Shown: positions 40,501 through 53,024, numbered from the stretch's first letter. The stretch: 64,000 nucleotides of DNA from Pempheris klunzingeri (GCF_042242105.1 NC_092012.1:12501470-12565469), one strand, 5' to 3'. Program-made: numbers and translations. Notes: generated from the letters alone by a model not told the origin.

Positions 40501-42841
40501 TAAATTTAACAGAATTTCCTTGTATCCACAATACTTCTGATATACAGTCTGTTTGGGGTCAACAAGTATTTATATCAAATAATGAAACATATTTTTGGTT
40601 TACATGAGTGATTGATTTGAACTGATTATGTTCAAAATAAAGCACTTTTCTAGGAGTGTATAAGAATTCAAGGCTTTTCTGACCCTTGAAAAGATGATGG
40701 TGAAAATAAAGCATTTTCTAAAGTTTCAAGACATTGTTCGAACCCTCAAAGTGGATGATGGTCAAAAAGACCAAACTAGCCTCCTTCCTTTGTTGCTCTC
40801 AGAGAAAAGTAATTCTATGCTGTTTGTATGTGATCCTGTCAAAGGGGAGAGTGAGAGTGACCCCCACTGGGTGTACTGCAGCAAGTTCCTCCTCGCTTGT
40901 CTCTGTCACCTCATGATGTGCCTGGAGAAACTGGATGGAAAGAACTTTGCGAGTCCACAAGAGTACCAGCAGACCCTCGACAACACCAACATGCTGGTGC
41001 GCAAGGCTGAAATGGTCTTCTCCAGCCATTTGGCTTACTGGTCAGCACTCCAGTCTACACGCTAACACAGAAACAGAAAAATCCCTATAGAGCACAAATA
41101 TAACTGGCTTTATTCAACTGGGACATCTTACTTGTGTCGTCCACTATTCTCCCTTTCCTCTCATTCCTTCCCTCTCTCCGTGGCCCAGCCCGGCTCCCGT
41201 GAGGATGACGAAGAGGTCTACGGGCTGCTGGCTGCCCTGGTGGTGTGTGTTTCTGGGCTGGTTCCTGTTGCTGTCCATTAGTGGAGTATCCACTTTCTTC
41301 ACCCTGTTGTATGGCTTTGAGTACGGCAAAGAAAAGTCCATCAAGTGGGTCATGTCTCTAGGCCTCTCCCTCTTCCAGAGTATCTTTGTACTGCAGCCTC
41401 TCAAGGTGAGTAAAAATGGGAAAACTCAAACTGTTTCCATTTAAAATGTCTCTTCTAATTTAGCATGTAGTCTAAAAACTGTTTTCTTTGTCACACTGGT
41501 ATAATGATGCTAAAATAATTTAAATAGAGAGATTTTTGAGACTGTTTTTTTTTTTTAAATCTATTTTTCTGTATCTGATACACAATATTTAAGATAAGAT
41601 AAGATCAACTTTATTGATCCCGAAGGAAATTGCTTTGCCAGAGTACAGTACAAAGTTGACGCAACAATACAAACGTTAAATACAAATACAAAGTAGAAAG
41701 TGTCTAAAGTGAAAAACATTTATCAAAGATTTTCTGAGGCTTGTTTTTGTCCGCAGGTTATAGGCATTGCTGTGTTTTTCGCCCTGCTGCTGAAACCGGT
41801 AGCTGTGGAGGAGACCGAAGAAATTGAGCAAGTGCTGTTAGGTAAGAAAAGCATCATGCAGACCATCTGTTACCAGATCAAGTTGGGGTGTACAGGCTCC
41901 TAAAATAAGCAGTCTGCAGCTCTTTTCTTTGTTTTTAACACTTCTTTAGTACTGTAAAGGTACCAGTATAGTAATGTTTAATCTCTAAATCTTTTTTCAT
42001 AATCCTTAATGCTGGTATTATCAATATTTTTATGTGAATAATCCATCAAATGGCTATTTTATGTGTCGTGTGGCATGCCTAAAGGGGTTTATCACTTGAC
42101 TCTACAGTTCGCCTCAACTCTACAAAACGTTGTGGTGTGTTTTAGTTCATTGTTTTGGTTCACTCTCACCTCTCTCATAGCTGCATTTTCAAGTGAAGGA
42201 GGCAGCTGGTTTTTTTTTTCAGAAAAAAAACTCCTTATACACTACCTGCACAGCTGGCAGCTAGCTGGTGAACATAGTGAAGTATTTATATAAATTTATA
42301 TACATATATAAATTATAATAATTAAATAACGTTATCTTAAAGGGAATAAAGAACTGGTTTCAATCAATTTTATTTGCTTCAAAATAAAATTAAATTAAAA
42401 TAAAATTTTAAGCTTTTCACTTCAGCTTTTCATGAAATAAATATAGATAATTCAATAAATCTGAGTGGAAAGAACAGACTTTTTGGACAAACCTGAGAAG
42501 TTGGATTGCAAGATTAGATCAATTTGATTTATTTAGTCCAAACTGCGTATTCATAATTCATAAAGAAGACAGAGGTATCATTCCATTTTGTTTCAGGTTG
42601 ACTGCAGAGAGCTCTTATGTAATGATGCATATGAAACAGTAAAAATATTTGCTTTGGCAACTATAAACTAGGGAACCTTTTAGTTTTCTACTCCTCCCAT
42701 GTGACTCCTCTCAAGTGTATCAGTGCATCCTTCCTTCAGTTAAAGAGGGGTAAGGTACTGTGAGTCACACTGCACTGTCTTCTCCATTTAACAGAGCAAC
42801 AAGACAAGTGTAGACGGTACTCTGGCAGGAACACACTGTGA
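30072..42841 (+). CDS. pkd1l3: Polycystin-1-like protein 3-type receptor lacking the channel half
   Basis: 23 exons chain in phase to about 1078 residues: 30072-30387, 31162-31269, 31354-31371, 31943-31976, 32117-32168, 32284-32346, 32440-32598, 32691-32803, 32907-33030, 33124-33246, 33811-34030, 34311-34492, 34604-34834, 35359-35460, 36271-36449, 37194-37340, 37434-37636, 39714-39898, 40148-40280, 40845-41040 (or from 40731), 41189-41405, 41757-41841, 42795-42841. Order: signal peptide; C-type lectin domain (exons 1-2, closing RRGVLCIH); N-glycosylated GAIN region; GPS with CLCNHLT cleavage site; TM1 (NYVVLALLCAFFGLYLI); PLAT domain (VTVKLIGSEG ... HDNSGGRPSWYINKV ... WHFFCDCWL); then TM segments RVSCCMSLLLCTM, GVQSGLLMFPINILII, WWCVFLGWFLLLSISG, SLGLSLFQSIFVLQPL and VIGIAVFFALLLKPVAV. 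After EQQDKCRRYSGRNTL a TGA ends it, so the polycystin domain and final six TM helices are absent. The symbol rests on position between IST1 and DHODH; PKD1L2 is the alternative. Exons 3 and 5 are the least certain. Confidence 0.85.
31484..31510. repeat. (CA)n microsatellite
   Basis: Pure CA run in pkd1l intron 3. Confidence 0.95.
35096..35195. mobile_element. Short foldback element in pkd1l intron 13
   Basis: CACTGTCCTCTTACTTGCGA on the left is matched in reverse complement by TTGCAAGTAACAGGACAGTG on the right, with about 50 bp between. It follows a poly-A run at about 35070. It would form a strong hairpin and looks like a tiny non-autonomous transposon. Confidence 0.6.
38140..38190 (+). 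mobile_element. LINE 3' tail fragment
   Basis: 'AATTTCTCCTTGGGGATTAA' followed by TAAAGTAT and (TTGA)n repeats is the characteristic 3' end of common fish LINEs. Only the tail remains. A reverse-oriented counterpart is at 41590-41635. Confidence 0.6.
38292..38728 (+). mobile_element. tRNA-derived SINE with duplicated head, 11-bp target-site duplication
   Basis: A pol III A box (GGTGCAGTGGTTAGCAC) and B box (GGTTCAAATCC, about 38391) head a body typical of teleost SINEs (GGAGTTTGCATGTTCTCCCC, CTCCGGCTTCCTCCCACA, CGCCCGAAGTCAGCTGG), ending in ATGGATGG repeats. The 5' end is tandemly duplicated with a 34-bp period (starts at 38297 and 38331). The repeat TTGATGTCGCC at 38292-38302 and 38718-38728 is the target-site duplication, so insertion into the pkd1l intron is cleanly visible. 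Confidence 0.85.
39279..39417 (-). pseudogene. Partial duplicate of DHODH exon 2 and flanking intron
   Basis: This is similar to DHODH 26854-26990 and includes the splice acceptor (TCAACAG) and intron 1 sequence beyond it, so it is a DNA-level copy and not a retrocopy. The minus strand encodes QQKRLKGSVKVISSGSCLF, close to [19 protein letters not shown] of the parent, followed by ASYVTAVGNE. Only the mitochondrial-targeting/membrane segment is covered. It lies in pkd1l intron 17, antisense to that gene, about 12.4 kb from its parent. Confidence 0.85.
41590..41635 (-). mobile_element. LINE 3' tail fragment, reverse orientation
   Basis: (AAGAT)n followed by CAACTTTATTGATCCCGAAG and GAAATTGC is the reverse complement of the fish LINE tail type seen at 38140-38190. 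No coding part is left. Confidence 0.6.
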
Positions 42842-45800
42842 GGAAGCTGCATTTAGCTGGATAAGCTGTCTACTCCGACGGGCACAGCTGCAATCCACGG
42901 CACCCTCGCTTCTTAAACACTCTTTTGCACTTATTGGAAGTTTTACGTTCTAAATATAAAATTGCATAACACATTCTGGTGTTTTGTAAGTGTACAGAAT
43001 TTTCAAAGCCTGAGAAAGTTCTTAAATGGGTAATTAAATAACTGTTGCTCGTGCATGTAAAAGTGTTGCTTTTTCAACTTGTTGAGAATCTGTGATGACG
43101 TACTATATATGTATATTTAGAAAATCTCTGGTTGCTGATTTTAAAGGGGCGTTGTTCATCCAAGGCTACACTGTTCATTTCATGTCAGCATAGACAATCA
43201 GTAGAATTTACAGCTTCGAATGACAGTGAAGCAGTGAACTCAAAGGAAATAAATAAGTAATGGAATAAAAGCCCTGATTAAATAATTCTATGTTTATACA
43301 GATATACTGTATAAAACAAATGTTCAATCTGCAAAGAAAACTATACTTTGTTATTTATTCATTTTTTACTTTTACCCATGTTTACCTTAGATAATTGGGA
43401 TTGCTTATATTATATATTATCATAAATTATATTTAAAAACTTGTTTTAACATTAACATTAAAAAAACATGAAACTGTATGATATTTATTATTGGCACAAA
43501 TTATTTTCTATTAACAACTTATTAGCCACAGCCTGCTACTGTTAACAAGACTAGTAATCACCATCATCGATGGTACGCCAACATGCACTTTCCCTCTTAG
43601 AGGAGTGGGAAGGTGCTCTTATGTAACTGCACATATGGAAGCTAATCATTAATTGATCACCTTTTTTTCCATTTCACCTCTGTCACTGTCATACATGCTG
43701 AAGGTGCATGTCATAGCTTTTCATCATACATGCCTACTTCTGTGTGATTCAGCCTGTCCTCCCTTTGAATGATTTATGTTACATTCAAGTTTGTGCTTTC
43801 GGTTTGGGAACACAAGCAGGTCTGCAGACACTTCAGTGTCCTGTCTGTGACCGTCTGTGCTTTTATTTAATCTATATATATATATGTGCATGTTTTCCTT
43901 TGTTGATCCTGTATGTATTGTATGTGTGAACTGATCTCTATTAAAATCTACATGTATTGAATCTATTAGTGACCTTTAACTGAAGGTATAGCAGTAGCTG
44001 TTAAGTCTATAAGTCTGTAAACCTGAATTTCAAAACGAAAACCATTTCATGCCTCACAGTCACTGTCTCTATTATTGTATCAAAGAAAATAAGGTAGTTT
44101 ACAGACTGCCACCACTATAATGAATTACAAGATAGATATATAGAAATAGTTAAAGATCGCCTTATTAGTCTTCCTTCTGATATTTCACTGATATTTCAAT
44201 GTTCTGACAACCTTTAAGATGAAACAAAGTACTTCTTGGGTGCCAAATAGACACATGTAGTAGATATTCCAGTGATGATATCTGACTCTCAGGCCAATCC
44301 AAACGAAGCTGCATCTTTGTCATTACAAAGGACACAGAAAACCAGCGTAAATGTCCTTTTGGTGAGATAAGACAGCCAAGCTACCTTGTAATTATTTCCT
44401 TTACAGAATGTGTTGTTTCAGTGCAATAATCTTTAATCTTCACAGCACTCCAGCAGAGTACCTTGGCCCTTACATTTATGTCAGTAACTGGCTAATTCAA
44501 TTGTTTGCTAAGTGAAAGGAGGAAGTGAATTTTAAGATAATAATGAAGCTTGTCTTGTTTGTTCAATGTGATACTTTGCTCTATGATGTGTGTAGGAGAA
44601 ACCACACAGAGAAATAACATTAAGAAAAGCTGCAAAACTGTCTTCTTGCTGTGTGGCCTTGCTGGAGGAACTCAAACACAAACCTGAATCTGTTAGGGTC
44701 ACAGGGCCACTTATTCAGATATGCTGTCCATGAATACCATTGTGATATACCTCAAGACTTACACTATCAATTCAAATACCTTATATTAAACGTCTATGCT
44801 GATATCTAGCTCTTGATTGCAAGCCGCTTTGGACCAAGGTGTCTGTCAAATGCACTCCATGTCAACAAATATGATTTGTTTATTCAACAAAGCAAAATTT
44901 AAAGAATGGTTCATCTTTCTAGCTTTAAATATCCCACTCAGTCACACAGAGAAAAAACTATTGACAAAAATTCCAGCTCTACAAACTGCATATCTCACCT
45001 TTCCATCTATTTCCAAATATGTCGTATGTGCATTGTTAAGAGCCCTGACATAGGTGAACACTTCAACATTGTATATATAATCCACTTCATGTTCAATTAA
45101 AGGTTTATTGTAAGCATATTTCTCTTTAGGAATAAGTCTTCACCTTCACACTGAGGGCCTCTGCTGGTCACCATTTGACATTACAGCACTGTCCTGTGAA
45201 AACTAACGAACTAAAATCTTACCAGTTTCCAGTTCCAAATAATCTTTTATTAAATTGTTATTTTAGTATACAGTGGAAAAAACTCTACACCATTTGGTGT
45301 CTCAAAGTTTAACATGAAAGAACAGTCCAACATAGAAAAGACAGTGAGCAGATCACAGTTCTGTAGTGTTAACAATCTCTCTCTACTTACTTCGGCATAT
45401 GTAAAACGTATTAATAAACTGTATCCATCACGCAGTGGTAAAGCTCTTCGATATACTTTCCAGAGATTGCTGAATCATATTATTCAATGGCCAATGTCCA
45501 TTTGCCTTACAAGCAGAGCCGGGTGTGGTTAGGTGGCAGCGACACACTGCATATGTACAACAACAAACCCCTCCAGCTGCTGTCTATTGTCAGTACAGAT
45601 GTTTTTGCCTTTTTTTAATCCACAAATTTCGACTCTAAAAATGTTTAAAGGCCTGTTTATCGGTAAAGAAAATGAAGCAAAGTGTAATCTAACCAGCTGA
45701 GACTCTGCATGTACCCAGTCTTAATGGGTAACAAATGCATATTCCTAGTACAGACTGGCAAGGCCTCTGATGAGAGATGGTAACTAAGGCAAAGGCAGTG

Positions 45801-47006
45801 ATGCACTTACAGTTTAGACACATGCACACATGATCACAGAAGACAACACAAACCCATTACCTCTGGGGTCAAATATTTACATCTTCTCAATCTAATTAGG
45901 TTGTTGTGTGTGACTGCTTTTGTCTGCACATGATTTGCTTGTTCATTAAGTACTTCAATGATAAGAAAGTGCAGGTATTTGGTAAAACTGACATTCAAAA
46001 GGGCAAAAAAAACCTTTATTTGGAGATACTGTACATAAAACAGATCTGTCAAATATTCAACAACCCCCTACTGCCAAACTCTTTTTGCTGTACAGTTCAT
46101 TCGTCTAAAGAGGTGTTTATATAAATGTATTATATTACAGATTTCCATACACTGCTTTTAATCACTTTACATCTGTGGCCCACCACCCCTGTAACAGGTT
46201 TGACGTGTATCACCAAAAAGAAACATCGGAGTGTGAGGTGTGTTTCAAAACATCCTTCCCACAGTGACAAAATTGTGTGACTGCGCAAGACACTGAAAAT
46301 ATGGCTTCTTTCTGTCCCGATAACTTTTAGGGGAAAAAAATCTGTTGGGTAATGGAGCCTCGCCTTAGTAATAATCTGTACCCTTTGTTAGAGTGAATGC
46401 AACCTCCCCACCATAGGAGTGCAACTAGTCAGACTTGTTTGACTGGTTTGACACAGGACTGAGTGACACAGTGGTAAAGATCACAGCGACAGCATGTGCA
46501 AAGTAGAATCAAGGCATGTATTGTAAATATTAGACAAACCCAAAACCCTGGGAAAAGCAACAATTAAAATCTAAATTGAATTATGTAGAATATCATTCAA
46601 ACAAATGGGAAAAGTTAAAAGTGGGTGTGACCTTAAATGAGAAACTGTGAACAGGTGTCATCACCCACATGATTGTAAGAATTTACACAATATGCCATAT
46701 AGAAAGAAAACAGAATCTATGGCACTCGCCAGTACTGCAAAAAGAAATTAGATTTCTGCGATGTGACAATGTCACATGAGCAACTATGCCCTCAATGAGC
46801 TGGTCATATTTATATAAATGAGGTAAGAATATGCATATCTTTAATGTCTATGTAAGATTACTTCATTGTGGGAAGGGTAGAACTATCCCAATCTCTTTCA
46901 GAGCCTTGAGCTTTTTGCCATTTCCTGTTCTGAGCTGCATGGGTGACGACACGGGCCTGTGTGTGTATGTGTGTGTGTGTGTGTGTGTGGACCAGGGATG
47001 TAGCGA
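42842..47006. other. Non-coding stretch where the pkd1l channel exons would be expected
   Basis: I searched both strands for exons encoding the polycystin domain and TM6-TM11 and found none. Open frames here are short, AT-rich and without membrane-helix patterns or splice context. Candidate polyadenylation signals for pkd1l lie near 43250-43270. On the minus strand an AATAAA near 46015 could end a roughly 1 kb IST1 3' UTR. A (GT)n run is at 46958-46989. Confidence 0.55.
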
Positions 47007-50000
47007 TTAGGTCTTCTTCTTCAGTTCCTCAAACCGCCGCGTTAAATCGTCAAAGTCGATGTCATCCGAGGTGGTGGTGTTTCCGCCGAAGGAGGATGTG
47101 GGGAGTGTGTCGGGAACAGACGGGAGTTCTGGGAGAGCGTTGTTGTCAAATATCTTAGACGAGGGGCCAGGACCTGGAGAGGGATACAAGGTATTCGCTT
47201 TAATTTATGCAGCAGTATATCTGGCAGTTTATACAACAGCTAAAATGATAGTGGTGAGTTTCTCACAGGTAAAAAAAAGTAAGTAAGTAGTAAAAATGTA
47301 AGTCAGACAGCTGAATTTTGAATTTTTCTCACATGAAAGACCTATGGGATAACACTAAATCTGACTCCGGTGAAACTTGTCTCTCTATGTACAGTAAGAA
47401 AAATTAGAAATAAACTACAACAATAAGAATAAGAACAGAACAATAACCTATCATTCTTCAAAAAACCTTTTAGGAAAAGATCAAAAGCAACAATGAATTG
47501 ATCCTAAAAGCCTAATATCTTATTCCTATATGCCATAGATGTGCATTGTTGTCAAAAAGCTATATAAAACACATCTGTGAGCCACACTGTTGCACTGGGT
47601 GACATGTATTTCTATTATGATGAAAATTGGCACTACTGTTTATTTTGAATACTACATACACCATTCTGCTGCAGTGAACACTCACCAATGGACCACATCT
47701 GCTTCTGAATATGGTCCTCGACAAATACACTAATGACTCCTCTTTTGGTAATATCTGCTAAAAACTACAGTGCCTGGTTATCTTATGCAATCCTTCAGCT
47801 ATCCAAGACCCATTTAGACGAAGTACAACAACTCCAAGTGCTCCAACTGATCGGCTCAGATTGGTATTTAACATGTCCAACATCATCATGGGTGGGATAC
47901 CAACAGAGACAGACCTGTAAAATCCTTTTTTGTTAATCCAGCAACAGCTGTTACATTGTGCTATTCAAACCCTCCAGACAATGTTGGTTTACTTGTACTA
48001 TTGTGTGATACACAAATAATAACCTTTTAAGACACCAAAGTCACACAATAACAAACAAACTAACATGTAGGGACAGTGGTAGACCAAGTGTAGTTAAGTG
48101 TAACTGTAAAATTATTGTTTTAGTCACTGAAGTCTGGTCTTTGAACTGAGCGAGCAACAGATATTTCTGGTTAAACAAAAAGGATCTATGTCTGTAGGGA
48201 CCCTTTTGAACCCAAAATATGTAAAAAATAAATAAATAAATAAATAAAAATAGGGCCCAGGATTAAAAATAGTGGAGTTATCCTTTAACTGGACTTGTTG
48301 ACAATAACAAAAATATAGACCATCACCAGCCTTATCCGTTAACTGTTGCCGATTGCTGGCAGTACTCACCTATGGCCTGGAAAGGAACAGAGGGTTTGTC
48401 AGTTAGGTCATCAATCTGAAACACAGAGAACATGTGTAAGGGATCATGGCATCTTCATATTGAAAAAAAAAAAATACTGTTATATGTGTTAGCATTTACA
48501 GAGAATCAATGACTGCGTAACAGCAAGAAAAAAATAGAATAAAAAAGGAAAACTGCAGGGGGGTTTTGAGAGAAGCCATCACCTTTAGTGGAATACACAA
48601 AAACAAACTTAAAGGCTAAGCTAGCCTAAGCTGTGTCTAGAGCTGTGTCATGAGCACCTGATGCTCATCTGGTCATTTCAATCCCATTCAGAGCAATTGA
48701 TCAAAGTTAGTAGTTACAGTAGAAGCAGTTCATGCTACCTACATCCATACAGATGAAACTGAATCTAGGCCTACTTTGAGAAACAGTACAAAAAAGGAGA
48801 ACAGGCAAAATTGCAAGCAAGTCTTAATGAACTGCTCTTCCCTGAGAGGTGCCCTGGCCTGTCCATCTGTCCATCTGTGGGAACAGGAAGGGGGCATGGA
48901 TGGGAGGGGTTCTGTCACTTACAGACTCGTATGTGGGGGGAGAGGTGGGCAGCTGAGGGGGCTGCCCTCCTCCCATGGGGTGCTGGAAGTTGTTGTAGGT
49001 TCCAACGGGAACATTAAACGGTTCCTGGAGGAAAACAAGTGTCAGGTAAAAGTCTGGAAGTCTGTAAACTTTTAATTCTCATCTCTTCGAAACCACCCAA
49101 TGTAAGAATAACAAAGTACAATTACTTCAAGACCACTGGTAAAACGTCATCTTTCTCACATTACCGCAAGGTTATATCATGACATTAACCGTCATCACCC
49201 CAATAATCAGCAACTCAATGAGACAATGTTTTTCTGTCATTTGGGTGAAATGTACTTTTAAACCTAGTTAAAAGAATGGCCAAGACACAAATAATGATCG
49301 CCTTATTTTATAAGACTGTTTTCAATCACTGGAGTACTGTTAATTCTGCTTGATAATTATCAGGATAATACTGTACGTTACAATCATTTTTGTAATGATG
49401 ATATATAGTGTGAGTAAAGATTTTTATCCATGTCAGCCACTCCAATTCAATTCAATTCACAATAAAACCATAAAGAATGTGGTTTAAAACTCTTACGGCT
49501 GCACTGGGAGGTGGGTAGTTGAAAGCTGTCGGCATAGGCATAGGCATAGGCATTGGCATAGGCATGGGCATAGCAGCAGCAGGAGGAGCAGAGAAGCCTC
49601 CACCTCCTCCACCACCACCACCACCACCTCCTCCTCCTCCTCCTCTAAACTTTTTGTCAGTGTCCACATCAATCAGGTCTGCTTCTTCTCCAGGACTCAC
49701 TTCGGGCTGTCCAGAGATGGGGGCAGATATGTGGGTAAATAAACATGACGCATGACTTCATCCTTCATTGTGAGTGATAGCTGATTCTTTGATGCTCACC
49801 CGGACCATGGCGTCAGGCTCATATGGTACATTATAGTTTTTGGCAATCTCTATCAGGTAGCGCTCCACCAAAATCTTGGGAGGGGCCTCCACGCTCAGTT
49901 TGTGCATCAGCTATAAACACACCAGATATCTGATTAGATTATATAGTTACAAGTTACAAGGCGAAAGGTTCATGTATTCTTGAACAGACTTGTGGGCACT

Positions 50001-50836
50001 CAGTGGAAGGTGTTGCCTACCCTGTCGTTGACAGTGCCAATCTGGTTTGTCCTGCACAACTTGCCGTACTCCTTGCTATATTTTGCACATAGCTGGTCAG
50101 ATACCTGAAAGAAGTATTTAGAGATAACGGCTGTCCTAACAGGGATAAATGGACCAAACATTTTTTGGCTATGCCGCCAGTGCTATGTTATATCAAGAAA
50201 GACAGTACTTACAATTTTTAGTTCAGACACCTCTGACTGGAGACGAGGCGCTGCCCATATGAGGGTGGAAACTGCCTCCTGTAATCCCGGGTCCAGTTCC
50301 CTAATTGGACAAACAGAAACGCAGTTAACAAGAAAGGCAACAACGACAGCCAGAGACAAAATTAGCAACAGAGTGAAATCCACACATTCCCCTTAGTCCG
50401 TAAATCATCTCCTTGGTGGCTCGACTACTCACTTCATGGACTGAATGAGGCCAAAACGAGCCAGCAGCAGGTCACAGTAAAGCTCCAGGATCTCCATGGC
50501 TTCCACCAAATAGTCCTCTCTGATAATGTGCTCCACACGGATCCGTGCCCGCTCATCCTTTCCTGATGACAGGTAATCTGCAATCTCCTTCCTTGCCTTT
50601 TGAGCAAGCTCAGCTTTATTTTAAATAAGTGAATCAGAGTGGGAAAAGGTAAACTCATTACCAGGAAGGAAAATGAAACATAACTGTGTTGCAAACAAAA
50701 GCCCTCTGAGTATGACCAGGATTTTTTATTCAGCCCAGGACTTACTCTTCTTCTTCTCTAGGAGTTTGAGCCGGTTGATGACCAGCCGGAGGTTGACTTT
50801 TAGCCTCTCTGATTTGAATCCTCCTCCCAGCAACAT
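47007..50836 (-). CDS. ist1: IST1 homolog, ESCRT-III associated factor
   Basis: IST1 is an ESCRT-III-like protein that binds CHMP1 and VPS4 and works in cytokinetic abscission and endosomal tubule scission. Nine coding exons chain in phase: 50746-50836, 50433-50613, 50213-50300, 50021-50104, 49800-49910, 49497-49706, 48923-49024, 48370-48415, 47007-47173; 359 residues against 364 in human. The start MLLGGGFKSERLKVNLRLVI has one extra Leu against human MLGSGF. The Ist1 helical domain fills residues 1-190 (RIRVEHIIREDYLVEAMEIL, STLIWAAPRLQSEV, KILVERYLIEIAKNYNVPY). The linker carries 16 Gly then an MP dipeptide repeat. The C-terminus DIDFDDLTRRFEELKKKT is the MIT-interacting motif. Exon 2 uses an acceptor with a weak pyrimidine tract (AAATAAAG). 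Confidence 0.96.
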
Positions 50837-51459
50837 GATAGACTATTTGTAAACAAGAGAGCACAAGAGGAGGAAAATCCCCACGTTATCATACAACCGA
50901 AACCCACCCACAGAGTCTATCTAACCTCGCCTCCACCTCTGATCCAGTGACTCACTAAATCATGTGAGCATGACCACCGCAGGAGAATGACTCCGCACAT
51001 TCACTCCAAACAAACACAAAAAAAAAACATTAAACACAAGGGAAACATTAAGTTAGCTGACTGAAACTAACTTCGTCGCATTGAACGTTTAATAGCTGAA
51101 AACGAATTGTTAGCTTTAGCTTAACTCGACGGGCAGCTAATGCTACTACCAATGCCACGCTACCTTAAACGATGCCGTCTAGTCTGTATATTTCTACTAG
51201 CTTTTATCTATTTGCTTACAATACAACTGCATACACGTCTAACTAACTCCACCCGTGTTGGTGAAACCTTCGGTCAAACCTCACTGTTAGCTAGCCTTTG
51301 TTTTGTTATCAGTCTTCTGTTCTGTCATGGTTCGCGCTAGCTAAGCTATTTAAGTTAGCTCTGGCTCAAATCAAAATAAACGGATCAAACACTTTGAATT
51401 TGCTTGAAGAATAAGATAATTTCTAAGTGATTATAATCAAGAAAGCGACAGTAACTGAC

Positions 51460-51560
51460 CTGTAAATAGTAGTCGAGCGTACACACCAACTTATTTGGGT
51501 TTCTGTCTTTTCCGTCGGCGGCTTCACTTCCGTATTGAGCTTCAGTGACGTCATGGGGAT
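51460..51560 (-). promoter_or_regulatory. IST1 5' UTR exon and promoter with CRE
   Basis: On the minus strand a donor CAG|GTCAGT ends a probable non-coding first exon at 51460. A palindromic CRE (TGACGTCA, 51546-51553) lies just upstream of it in a GC-richer patch without a TATA box. Transcription-start position is inferred. Confidence 0.55.
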
Positions 51561-51629
51561 TCTAGCTCATGGGGGTGTGGTCTTCATACTTTCCTGTCAA
51601 ACGGGCTGTAAACAGGTAGTATACTGATA

Positions 51630-52340
51630 CCTGTAATTACATTTTAAATATCCATAGTCAGAATTAATTCTGACAAGTCACAATGGAAATTGAAAATATC
51701 ACAATAGCTTTCTTACTACCAGAAACTGTAGAAACTGTATTTCAAGATATCTACCATACCAGAGAATACCATGGTACCATATCATAAATACTGTACAATA
51801 CCATAAACTGACATAGAATACCATACCATACCATACCGTACCATACCATATTGTTAAATACCATACATTACCGTAGATTACTGTACCATACCATAGCATA
51901 CATTTAAGATATCTTTACATCCTTAATAAATAAAATGGGCTGTTTCACATGTAATAGCTGGGCTGCATAAGATTTGCAGACATCTGCAATTAAATTCTTG
52001 AATGAAAATGAAAATTTTAGATATCCACAATGATATTCTTACTATCCATAAATGTCATGTCAGATATCCACACAGTCAGGACAAATTACGTCACTCTTGT
52101 GATTAATGTGTTTTAGGGTTTCAATGTCAGATATCCATAATGTCCTTTTTGATAACAAGAATGAACGTTCTGGCTATCTGCAATTACTTACTAACAGAAA
52201 CTTCCATTTCAGGTATCTACAATCCATACAAATAAATACATTAGGATTAATAAAAATGTTAGTACACATATCCACAATTGGAATTAGGGCTAGTAATGAC
52301 GCAATGAAGTTTAAGTTTTAGACATACCATACCATAAATG
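51630..52340. repeat. Degenerate tandem tract: AGATATCCACAAT-type units with an (ACCAT)n core
   Basis: The unit AGATATCC(A)CAAT ... TTCTTACTA recurs at about 51645, 52020, 52070, 52125, 52170, 52205 and 52265 with substitutions. Between 51760 and 51900 it is interrupted by ACCATACCAT-rich sequence. There is no coding content. It separates IST1 from MPHOSPH10. Confidence 0.6.
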
Positions 52341-53024
52341 TTTCTTTTTTGCTTAAGTTAAATGTGCGTTTAAGTGCACGAGAGCAGTGGAAAAACTGCT
52401 CCGTGTGTGTTCTCATACTTGGCCAACAAAGCCGGTTCTGATGAGTGTCCATGGTTTGCATCCTCAGTATACCAAGTCCAAATTTTTTTTCAAAGTCTCA
52501 CCAAAATCTTTCACAACACACCCAAGAAAAGCAGGAGTTGTATCCCCAACGGTTAAACTGTAAATTTTTAAAGTTTCGTGACATCACTCCCTCTCTGCCT
52601 TCTGCTTTCATCATTTTAATCTCCTGTGTCAGTGGAATTTTTCCTCCACCGGTGATCTGCTCTAAATAAGTTTGCCTTTTTTTTTTTGACAATTCTGACT
52701 GTCTCTAAGTGCTATGGTCAACATATTGTCAGAAGCCGCTTGGACACACCTCATTGCTGTTTGTTGATCTATTATTTATGATTTTCTAATGAGAAAAAAG
52801 CATACTAGAGTGCTATGATATTTTCATGTGAATGAACATTTATTATTGCAGTTGAAAATCCACTTATTGCCAAAGAAGCACAAACACATCTGGACACTTG
52901 ATTTATTCCAAAGAAAGTGGAAACATTTAACAAGGACTTTCAGATTTAACATATTGCAGCTTTCTCATAAAAAAAAAAGAATCTGTACAATAAAAAGTTG
53001 ATCTTCCACAACAAACCATCATAG
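52341..53024. other. MPHOSPH10 3' UTR and flank
   Basis: It lies directly downstream of the MPHOSPH10 stop on the minus strand. A reverse-strand AATAAA near 52901 is the likely polyadenylation signal, giving a 3' UTR of about 130 bp. Nothing else is recognised. Confidence 0.5.

Noticed and set aside
49519..49755. Open frame with poly-Pro and GIGIGI repeat on the plus strand
   Set aside because: Antisense shadow of the poly-Gly and MP repeats of IST1 exon 6.
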